Assembly: GCA_937937835.1 (NCBI GenBank)
Contig: CALDBJ010000137.1
Location: 1-7,628, forward strand
DNA from: an uncultured Collinsella sp.
GTDB lineage: Bacteria; Actinomycetota; Coriobacteriia; Coriobacteriales; Coriobacteriaceae
DNA: 7,628 nucleotides
Reading direction: 5' to 3'
Shown: positions 1-4,717 of the stretch, piece by piece
Numbering within the stretch: the first letter of the stretch is position 1
Layout of the letters: every line of letters starts with the position of its first letter
Program-made: the position numbers and the translations under genes
Notes under the pieces: generated by a model
Told to the model about the DNA's origin: nothing
Databases searched by the model: none
What the model saw: the letters and a program-made list of their open reading frames with translations, nothing else

Positions 1-26
1 TACGCAAATGAAAGCAAATGTTCACA

Positions 27-41
27 CGTCAACAATTGACG
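27..41. repeat. Short inverted repeat near the left edge
   Basis: CGTCAA (27-32) and TTGACG (36-41) form a perfect 6-bp inverted repeat around a 3-nt CAA spacer. It lies about 40 bases past the thiC stop. It could be a small operator for a gene beyond the left edge, part of the thiC 3' end, or chance. No reading frame or promoter ties it to a function. Confidence 0.3.
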
Positions 42-49
42 GGTGCCAA

Positions 50-75
50 CTCGCTGCTAAAGCGATCGCAGCGAG
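50..75 (-). terminator. Stem-loop just after thiC, possible transcript end
   Basis: CTCGCTGC (50-57) and GCAGCGAG (68-75) are a perfect 8-bp inverted repeat with a 10-nt loop. On the minus strand the hairpin starts only 4 nt after the thiC TAG stop (82-80). The bases after it on that strand begin TTGGCACC, so there is no proper U-tract. It is either a weak terminator, a 3'-end stabilising hairpin, or a Rho-assisted end. The stem is seen directly; the role is inferred from its position. Confidence 0.45.
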
Positions 76-79
76 GGAC

Positions 80-1414
80 CTAGTCCTCCATACCGAGGTC
101 GATCGTCGTGCCCTCGAACACCTTGTTGACAGTGCGGACGGCGCACATCTTGCCGCACATGGTGCAGGTGCCCTCGGTGGCAGCAGGGGACTCCTCGTAG
201 CGCTTCTTGCCGGTGACCGGATCGAGAGCGCATTTCCACATGGCGTCCCAATCGAGCTTGCGGCGCGCCTGGCCCATCTTGTCGTCCAGATCGCGGGCGT
301 GCGGCACCTTCTTGGCGATATCGGCGGCGTGTGCGGCAATCTTGGTGGCCATGAGACCGTCGAGCACGTCCTGGGCGTTGGGCAGGCATAGGTGCTCGGC
401 GGGCGTCACGTAGCACAGGAAGTCGGCGCCGGAGCTCGCCGAGATGGCGCCACCGATGGCGGCGGTGATGTGGTCGTAGCCCACGCCAATATCGGTCACC
501 AGCGGTCCCAGCACATAGAACGGGGCGTTGTGGCACAGACGCTTCTGCAGCTTCATATTGGCGGCGATCTCGTCGAGCGCCATGTGGCCGGGGCCCTCGA
601 CCATGACCTGGACGCCGGCGGCCCAAGCGCGCTTGCACAGCTTACCCAGTTCGATCATCTCGGCGGTCTCGGTGGCGTCGTTGGAGTCGTAGAGACAGCC
701 CGGGCGGCAGGAGTCGCCGAGCGAGATCGTCACGTCGTACTCGTGGCAGATCTCGAGCACTTCGTCGTAGAACTCGTAGAAGGGGTTCTCGTTGCCGGTG
801 ACTTCCATCCAGCCAAACAGCAGCGAGCCGCCGCGGCTGACGATGTTCATCAGGCGGCCGGTCTCCTTAAAGGTCTTGATAACCGACTTGTTGATGCCGC
901 AGTGGATGGTCATAAAGTCCACGCCGTCCTCGGCGTGCGCGCGCACGACCTCGAGCAGATCGTCCTTGGTCAGCTTGACCAGCGGCTTTTCCATGTAGCC
1001 GATGGCATCGTACATGGGGACGGTGCCCACCATGAGCGGCGTCTCGTCGATGAGCTGCTGGCGGAACTGGCGCGTCTTGCCCGAGTTGGAGAGGTCCATG
1101 ATGGCGTCGGCGCCAAAGTCCTCGGCGATCTTGACCTTCTTCCATTCCTCGGCGGCATCGGCCTTGTCGCCCGAGATGCCCAGGTTCACGTTGACCTTTG
1201 TGGACAGGCCCTCACCGACGCCAAAGGCGCGCATGCCTTTTTTGATATGCACGATATTGGCGGGAATGGCGATACGACCGTCGGCCACGCGCTCGCGGAT
1301 GTACTCGGGGTCGCGATGCTCGCGCTCGGCGACCTCTTTCATCTGCGGTGTGATCTGCCCGGCGCGGGCGAAGTCGATTTGCGTGACGAGCTTGGGCTCG
1401 GTTTGTGTGCTCAT
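80..1414 (-). CDS. thiC: Phosphomethylpyrimidine synthase ThiC (short form)
   Basis: ThiC is a radical-SAM enzyme that rearranges 5-aminoimidazole ribotide into HMP phosphate, the pyrimidine half of thiamine; it acts in the cytoplasm and needs a [4Fe-4S] cluster. The 444-aa protein shows family blocks in order: NVNLGISG (75-82), DLSNSGKTR (107-115), TIHCGIN (169-175), SRGGSLLFGWM (193-203), SLGDSCRPGC (231-240), VEGPGHM (272-278) and GPLVTDIGVGYDH (303-315). The C-terminal cluster cysteines are C417, C420 and C424. E. coli ThiC is about 630 aa; this one lacks the N-terminal domain, like the short forms I recall from anaerobes. The cysteine spacing is CX2CX3C, not the often quoted CX2CX4C. I chose the ATG at 1414 because it has a good Shine-Dalgarno sequence (AAGGGAG) 8 nt upstream; the in-frame ATG at 1438 lies inside the riboswitch. 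A paralogous benzimidazole synthase (BzaF-like) is the main alternative, but the TPP riboswitch favours thiamine synthesis. Confidence 0.96.
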   Translation of the reverse strand: MSTQTEPKLVTQIDFARAGQITPQMKEVAEREHRDPEYIRERVADGRIAIPANIVHIKKGMRAFGVGEGLSTKVNVNLGISGDKADAAEEWKKVKIAEDFGADAIMDLSNSGKTRQFRQQLIDETPLMVGTVPMYDAIGYMEKPLVKLTKDDLLEVVRAHAEDGVDFMTIHCGINKSVIKTFKETGRLMNIVSRGGSLLFGWMEVTGNENPFYEFYDEVLEICHEYDVTISLGDSCRPGCLYDSNDATETAEMIELGKLCKRAWAAGVQVMVEGPGHMALDEIAANMKLQKRLCHNAPFYVLGPLVTDIGVGYDHITAAIGGAISASSGADFLCYVTPAEHLCLPNAQDVLDGLMATKIAAHAADIAKKVPHARDLDDKMGQARRKLDWDAMWKCALDPVTGKKRYEESPAATEGTCTMCGKMCAVRTVNKVFEGTTIDLGMED

Positions 1415-1418
1415 TGGC

Positions 1419-1513
1419 ACGGCTCCCTTCGTTGGCATTACCCATATCAGGTTTGCGGGTCAGGGCGGGCGCGCCCAATCTCAGCCTGCCGTCTTGTCCT
1501 GCAAGCTCCCCGT
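1419..1513 (-). ncRNA. TPP riboswitch (THI-box) controlling thiC
   Basis: The minus strand upstream of thiC carries the conserved thiamine pyrophosphate aptamer. Read 5' to 3': P1 left arm ACGG (1513-1510), GGAGCTTGC, P2 right arm running into CTGAGA (1484-1479), a GC-rich P3 (GGGCG/CGCCC), GACCC, ACCTGAT (1452-1446), and the highly conserved TAATGCCAACGAAGGGA (1440-1424). P1 closes with CCGT (1422-1419), complementary to ACGG. The thiC Shine-Dalgarno sequence AAGGGAG lies inside the aptamer's 3' conserved block, directly next to P1, and the start codon follows at 1414. There is no room for a separate expression platform, so ligand binding probably blocks ribosome access directly. Aptamer identity is very clear; the mechanism is inferred. 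Confidence 0.96.
1423..1429 (-). promoter_or_regulatory. thiC ribosome binding site inside the TPP aptamer
   Basis: AAGGGAG on the minus strand, 8 nt before the ATG at 1414. It settles the thiC start and overlaps the conserved CGAAGGGA end of the riboswitch, so the same bases serve aptamer folding and ribosome binding. Confidence 0.85.
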
Positions 1514-1528
1514 TATGTCATGGGCTCA

Positions 1529-1559
1529 AGTATAGCCTGAATGGGTACGATTGAGGCAA
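1529..1559 (-). promoter_or_regulatory. Probable promoter of the thiC riboswitch leader
   Basis: On the minus strand TATACT (1534-1529) is a good -10 box. TTGCCT (1559-1554) is a possible -35 box, with a rather long 19-nt spacer. Predicted transcription start near 1522 falls just ahead of the aptamer's first helix at 1513, which supports the call. The -10 overlaps TATAGC on the other strand, so the divergent gene at 1585 may share this region. Confidence 0.55.
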
Positions 1560-1584
1560 CGAGTGTGCCTGTGGGGAGGCGAAC

Positions 1585-2106
1585 ATGGAAGACAAGCATC
1601 TATATCGAGAGACGCGATGGGATGTATCGGCCGAGGAAAGCCGTGCGCACCATGGCCTTGTCGCGATTGGTTTTGCGGTGCTTGCCGTGTTGGTGATTGC
1701 CTTTTGTATTTGGACGTTTGGCGGTCGCGGCGGCGCTGCCTGGGAGTTCGAGGCTGATGATAGCCTACCGATTATGACGGTGAGGAGTACTGGCGGTAAT
1801 GCCAATACGCTCGCCGTTCCGGGCGATTATTGGTACCCGCGCGATGAGTTTGTGCAGTTGCAGCTGAGTGGTGGGTCCATTCCAGGTGAAGAGATTGAGC
1901 GCGTGACCTTCGATGCGTCGCTTAAGATGCTGTCGGTCGAGCTCAAAGATCAAGGAGATGTGCCCACGACCATGGATATCGCGCTGACGGAATGGCGCCT
2001 GGAGCCCCCGGCGGGTGTTGCGGTTTCCGAGGTTGAGCACGTCAAGATTGTCTATCAGGACGGTTCGACAAACGGGATTGCAAAGGCCGACGGTCTAGCA
2101 GAATAG
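1585..2106 (+). CDS. Small membrane-anchored protein of unknown function
   Basis: I do not recognise this 173-aa protein. Residues 1-23 are charged and probably cytoplasmic. Residues 24-46 (LVAIGFAVLAVLVIAFCIWT and following) form one strong hydrophobic helix. The remaining ~125 residues, probably outside the membrane, are acidic, contain one proline/aromatic patch (YWYPRDEF, 83-90) and alternate hydrophobic and polar residues as in a beta-rich domain. No catalytic motif, lipobox or C-terminal sorting signal is visible, and there is no cysteine after the helix. The start is backed by GGGGAGG (1573-1579), 5 nt before the ATG. The gene is divergent from thiC and convergent with yaaA, so it is probably transcribed alone. 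The predicted topology (N-in, C-out) rests on hydrophobicity only. The gene itself is convincing: good ribosome site, and no competing long frame over it. Confidence 0.8.
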   Translation: MEDKHLYRETRWDVSAEESRAHHGLVAIGFAVLAVLVIAFCIWTFGGRGGAAWEFEADDSLPIMTVRSTGGNANTLAVPGDYWYPRDEFVQLQLSGGSIPGEEIERVTFDASLKMLSVELKDQGDVPTTMDIALTEWRLEPPAGVAVSEVEHVKIVYQDGSTNGIAKADGLAE

Positions 2107-2130
2107 GTGTCGAGCCTAGCCAGCCAATTC

Positions 2131-2206
2131 ATAAAAGTTGCGGTGGAATAGTTCCTGATTGTGCGATAAAAGGCTCAAATAGGAACTATTCCACCGCAAG
2201 TTATAT
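2131..2206 (-). terminator. Stem-loop repeat copy 1; likely yaaA terminator
   Basis: A 19-bp perfect inverted repeat, arms 2138-2156 (TTGCGGTGGAATAGTTCCT) and 2181-2199, with a 24-nt loop. The pairing continues outward past a G-G mismatch (2137/2200) through AA/TT. On the minus strand the stem ends CCGCAACTTTTATG, a fair U-tract, about 40 nt after the yaaA stop; on the plus strand the tail is only GTTATATA. It therefore probably ends yaaA, and may also stop the convergent gene ending at 2106. The arms closely match the stem-loop at 3071-3143. Confidence 0.75.
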
Positions 2207-2242
2207 AGAGAAGGCTGAGCGGGTCAGTTTTGGGTGGCGGGT

Positions 2243-3052
2243 CTAGAGCATCTGTTCGTTGATGAACACGAGGGTGCCTGGGTGTGAGATCTCGGGGGCG
2301 TGGCGATAGCCGATGTTGAACTCGGTAAGACCGGCGGCGTCCTCGAGCTTGTTTTCTGCCATCCAGCGCACCATGGAGCCGCGCGCCTTTTTGCTGGCGG
2401 TCGAGCGCTGGATGGGCTTGCCGTTGCGGACACCTTCGCCAAAGAGACAAGTGACGGTTGTGGCGTCGCCTGCGAGATGGGGTAGAACGGCCTTGGCGTA
2501 CTCCGCGCTGGCAAGGTTGACGACCGTGGTGTTGGAGCCGGTCGGCGCAATGGCGCATGCAAGTTTGTCGCCCCAAAACGTATAGAGATCGCGAGCGCCG
2601 TCGACGGTGAGCTTGGCTCCCATTTCGAGCCGATAGGGCTCAACGCCATGGAAAGGCCGCACGCATCCGTACAATCCGGAGAGGATCCAGAGATGGTTTT
2701 GCAGCCAGTCGAGCTGTGCAGCATCCATGACCTCGGGCGCCATGCTTTGGTATTGGATGCCGTGGTAGGACATGACGGCGGGGGAGATTCGGCGCGCGAG
2801 ATCGGGATCGGCGAGGTCGGCATCGCTCAGGACGGGCATAAATTCGTGAAGCGTATCCAGGCACGTTGTAAGCAGCCTGTCGCTCACGTTCCAAAGGGCC
2901 TGAAGACCTGCCGCGCCATCCTCGCGTTCGATGCCTAGCAGTGCCTGATGGAGCCGGGCCGTCTGATGTGCAAAAGGCGGTATGCCCAAAACGTCAAAGG
3001 CATCTTGAGCTGTCCGCATCTGTTTGGCGGGCGAAATGACGACCTGTAGCAC
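2243..3052 (-). CDS. yaaA: Peroxide stress protein YaaA (DUF328 family)
   Basis: A 269-aa protein of the YaaA/UPF0246 family (E. coli YaaA is about 258 aa). In E. coli YaaA lowers free intracellular iron during hydrogen peroxide stress and so limits Fenton damage to DNA and proteins; its biochemistry is not fully settled, and DNA binding has been reported. Family blocks visible here: VVISPAKQM near the N-terminus (4-12), AVMSYHGIQYQ (92-102), ILSGLYGCVRPFHGVEPYRL (123-142), LYTFWGDKL (156-164), VVNLASAEYAK (177-187), KKARGSMVRWM (221-231) and EFNIGYR (244-250). The start is a GTG at 3052, with a strong AAGGAGG 5 nt upstream. The aminopeptidase gene lies 101 bp upstream on the same strand, but a terminator-like hairpin sits between them and ends about 6 nt before the ribosome site. 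No separate promoter is obvious. Function is by family; I see no truncation. Confidence 0.95.
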   Translation of the reverse strand: MLQVVISPAKQMRTAQDAFDVLGIPPFAHQTARLHQALLGIEREDGAAGLQALWNVSDRLLTTCLDTLHEFMPVLSDADLADPDLARRISPAVMSYHGIQYQSMAPEVMDAAQLDWLQNHLWILSGLYGCVRPFHGVEPYRLEMGAKLTVDGARDLYTFWGDKLACAIAPTGSNTTVVNLASAEYAKAVLPHLAGDATTVTCLFGEGVRNGKPIQRSTASKKARGSMVRWMAENKLEDAAGLTEFNIGYRHAPEISHPGTLVFINEQML

Positions 3053-3057
3053 GGAAT

Positions 3058-3064
3058 CCTCCTT
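3058..3064 (-). promoter_or_regulatory. yaaA ribosome binding site supporting a GTG start
   Basis: AAGGAGG on the minus strand, 5 nt before GTG (3052-3050). It is nearly the full anti-16S match and fixes the non-ATG start. It begins about 6 nt after the T-run of the upstream terminator-like hairpin. Confidence 0.85.
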
Positions 3065-3070
3065 CCGCTA

Positions 3071-3143
3071 AAAAAGTTGCGGTGAAATACAGACCGCTTT
3101 CCCCGTTGGAAGCCCTGATGAATCCGTATTTCACCGCAAGTTA
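3071..3143 (-). terminator. Stem-loop repeat copy 2; aminopeptidase terminator
   Basis: A 14-bp perfect inverted repeat, arms 3077-3090 (TTGCGGTGAAATAC) and 3126-3139, with a 35-nt loop. On the minus strand the stem is followed by CTTTTTTAGC, a textbook intrinsic terminator, starting about 11 nt after the aminopeptidase stop at 3154. The stem matches the repeat at 2131-2206, including a G-G mismatch (3076/3140) flanked by AA/TT. The T-run reaches to within about 6 nt of the yaaA ribosome site, so it may also attenuate yaaA. Confidence 0.85.
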
Positions 3144-3153
3144 CAAGGGTTGG

Positions 3154-4551
3154 TTAGGCGCGCTCGAGGAAGGCCTTGTAGCCGCGGTAGGCCTCGTAGA
3201 TGTCGGCCTTGTTGGCGACCTCCCACAGGGCGTGCATGGACAGGACGGCAACGCCGGAGTCGATGACGTTCATGCCGTACTTGGCCATGATGTAGGCGAT
3301 GGTGCCGCCGCCGCCCGCGTTGACGCGACCGAGCTCGCAGGTCTGGAAGTCTACGCCGGCCTCGTCCATGATGTCGCGGACGAGGGCCACATACTCGGCG
3401 TCGGCGTCGTTGGAGCCACCCTTGCCGCGGCTGCCCGTGTACTTGTTAAAGCACAGGCCACGACCCATAAAGGCTGCGTTCTTAGTTTCGAACTTGCCGG
3501 CGTAGCCCGGGTCGAAGCCGGCGGACACGTCAGAGGAGAGCATACGGCTGTGGGCGAGTGCGCGGCGCAGGGCCAGCGGGCTATCCTCGCCGGCGAGCGT
3601 CATGATCTCGGCGACGGTGTTCTCGAAGAAGCGGCTCGTCATGCCGGTGGCACCCACGGAACCGATCTCCTCCTTGTCGACGATGAGTGTGATGCTCGTG
3701 CGCTCCACGTTGGCGACGTCGATCTGGGCGAGCATGGACGGATAGGCGCAGACACGGTCGTCGTGGCCATAGCCCAGAATCATGGAGCGGTCGAGGCCCA
3801 TGTCGCGGGCCGGGCCGGCGGGCACGACCTCGATCTCGGCGGAGAGGAAGTCCTCCTCCTCGACGTCGTACTGCTCCTTGAGGATGTCCAGGAACATCTG
3901 CTTGACGGGCTCCTTGGGGGCGTCCTTGTCGTCCTCGTCAAACTTGACGGGGCGGCCGCCCACGATCACGTCGAGGATCTCGGCATCGACGGCGTCCTTG
4001 GCAGGCTTGGACATCTGCTCGCTCGAGAGGTGAATCAGCAGGTCGGAGATGGTAAAGACCGGGTCGTCCGCCTTGTCGCCGATGTTGATGTCGACGGTGG
4101 TGCCGTCCTTTTTGCAGATGACGCCCACGAGTGCGAGCGGGGAGGCTACCCAGTGGTAGCTCTTGACGCCGCCGTAGTAGTGCGTGTCGAGGTAGGCCAT
4201 GTCGCCGGCCTCGAAGGCGGGATTCTGCTTAAGGTCCAGGCGCGGCGAGTCCACGTGGGCGCCCAGGATGTTAAAGCCCTGCTCGAGCGGGGCGGTGCCC
4301 AGGTTGACGAGCATAAGGTCCTTGCCGTGATTGGCGGCGTACACCTTGTCGCCGGCCTTGAGCGCGCGGCCCTCGGAGATCACGGTCTCCAGATTGACGT
4401 AGCCCGCCTCCTCGGCCATCTTGATACCGGTCTTGACGCACAGGCGCTCGGTCTTGTTCTCGCTCAAAAACTGCTTATAGCCGCGGCAAAGCTCCTCGAG
4501 CTCTTCGATCTGCTGTGGCGTGTACTTTTTCCATGCGCAGGGACGTTCCAT
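3154..4551 (-). CDS. apeA: M18 family zinc aminopeptidase (ApeA type)
   Basis: A 465-aa cytosolic metalloaminopeptidase that trims N-terminal residues from peptides; M18 enzymes use two metal ions and usually assemble as a tetrahedral dodecamer. Expected ligands are visible: H99 and D101 in GAHVDSPRLDLK (97-108), D264 in GYGHDDRVCAY (260-270), E294 and E295 in DKEEIGS (292-298; E294 the likely catalytic base), D341 in SSDVSAGFDP (339-348) and H440 in LSMHALWEV (437-445). The WKKY start, an acidic lysine-rich insertion at about 203-235 and the 465-aa length fit the 'aminopeptidase 1' (apeA) branch better than the ~430-aa apeB branch; the exact symbol is less sure than the family. The open frame runs 196 codons further upstream, but that extension would overlap polA antisense. 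The ATG at 4551 has GAAAGGAG 8 nt upstream and is the right start. Substrate preference cannot be read from sequence. Confidence 0.95.
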   Translation of the reverse strand: MERPCAWKKYTPQQIEELEELCRGYKQFLSENKTERLCVKTGIKMAEEAGYVNLETVISEGRALKAGDKVYAANHGKDLMLVNLGTAPLEQGFNILGAHVDSPRLDLKQNPAFEAGDMAYLDTHYYGGVKSYHWVASPLALVGVICKKDGTTVDINIGDKADDPVFTISDLLIHLSSEQMSKPAKDAVDAEILDVIVGGRPVKFDEDDKDAPKEPVKQMFLDILKEQYDVEEEDFLSAEIEVVPAGPARDMGLDRSMILGYGHDDRVCAYPSMLAQIDVANVERTSITLIVDKEEIGSVGATGMTSRFFENTVAEIMTLAGEDSPLALRRALAHSRMLSSDVSAGFDPGYAGKFETKNAAFMGRGLCFNKYTGSRGKGGSNDADAEYVALVRDIMDEAGVDFQTCELGRVNAGGGGTIAYIMAKYGMNVIDSGVAVLSMHALWEVANKADIYEAYRGYKAFLERA

Positions 4552-4559
4552 GACGCAGG

Positions 4560-4567
4560 CTCCTTTC
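4560..4567 (-). promoter_or_regulatory. Aminopeptidase ribosome binding site
   Basis: GAAAGGAG on the minus strand, 8 nt before the ATG at 4551. It decides the start against a much longer open frame that continues into the polA region. Confidence 0.85.
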
Positions 4568-4600
4568 GGATCGATCGTGCTGGTTGATGTACCGTGAGCC

Positions 4601-4609
4601 ATCGTATCA
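4601..4609 (-). promoter_or_regulatory. Probable extended -10 promoter of the aminopeptidase
   Basis: The minus strand reads TGATACGAT (4609-4601): a TACGAT -10 box with the TG of an extended -10. No good -35 hexamer lies 16-19 nt upstream, which suits an extended -10 promoter. Predicted start near 4594 gives a leader of about 43 nt. A 12-bp GC palindrome sits just upstream. Confidence 0.6.
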
Positions 4610-4611
4610 CG

Positions 4612-4623
4612 CGCGGGCCCGCG
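4612..4623. repeat. 12-bp perfect palindrome upstream of the -10 box
   Basis: CGCGGGCCCGCG is a perfect palindrome within the -35/-10 spacer of the probable aminopeptidase promoter. It could be an operator for a dimeric regulator or chance in very GC-rich DNA. Confidence 0.35.
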
Positions 4624-4669
4624 GCGGCAGGGAAGCCTGATGTGCGGTGGCCGCGGGGCGGGGAGCGTG

Positions 4670-4675
4670 TAAACT
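4670..4675 (+). promoter_or_regulatory. Possible polA -10 box
   Basis: TAAACT matches four of six consensus -10 bases and lies about 42 nt before the polA start, inside the divergent intergenic region. The upstream 17-18 bases are a G-rich run with no recognisable -35. This is the best candidate in the region, but weak. Confidence 0.35.
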
Positions 4676-4705
4676 GGTGTGAGCAAACCGTGCCCAGCCC
4701 AAAGC

Positions 4706-4710
4706 GAGGT
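4706..4710 (+). promoter_or_regulatory. polA ribosome binding site
   Basis: GAGGT, 7 nt before the ATG at 4718. It supports that start over an in-frame GTG at 4679, which would add 13 residues unlike the family N-terminus. Confidence 0.7.
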
Positions 4711-4717
4711 ATTCAAT

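Noticed and set aside
62..69. GCGATCGC palindrome resembling the cyanobacterial HIP1 repeat
   Set aside because: It is a single occurrence spanning the loop and arm of a hairpin, in a window with no cyanobacterial signs; chance is sufficient.
392..1540. 382-codon open frame on the plus strand opposite thiC
   Set aside because: It is antisense to thiC and also runs through the TPP riboswitch. The translation has no family features.
2131..3143. The two stem-loops as integron attC sites or as the ends of one transposable unit carrying yaaA
   Set aside because: The arms lack the attC core boxes (RYYYAAC/GTTRRRY), no integrase or transposase is present, there are no target duplications, and yaaA is a normal chromosomal housekeeping gene.
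3082..4587. 501-codon open frame on the plus strand opposite the aminopeptidase
   Set aside because: It is antisense to a gene with all M18 catalytic residues. Its product is a Val/Gly/His/Asp-rich string with no domain, as expected from the reverse complement of GC-rich codons.
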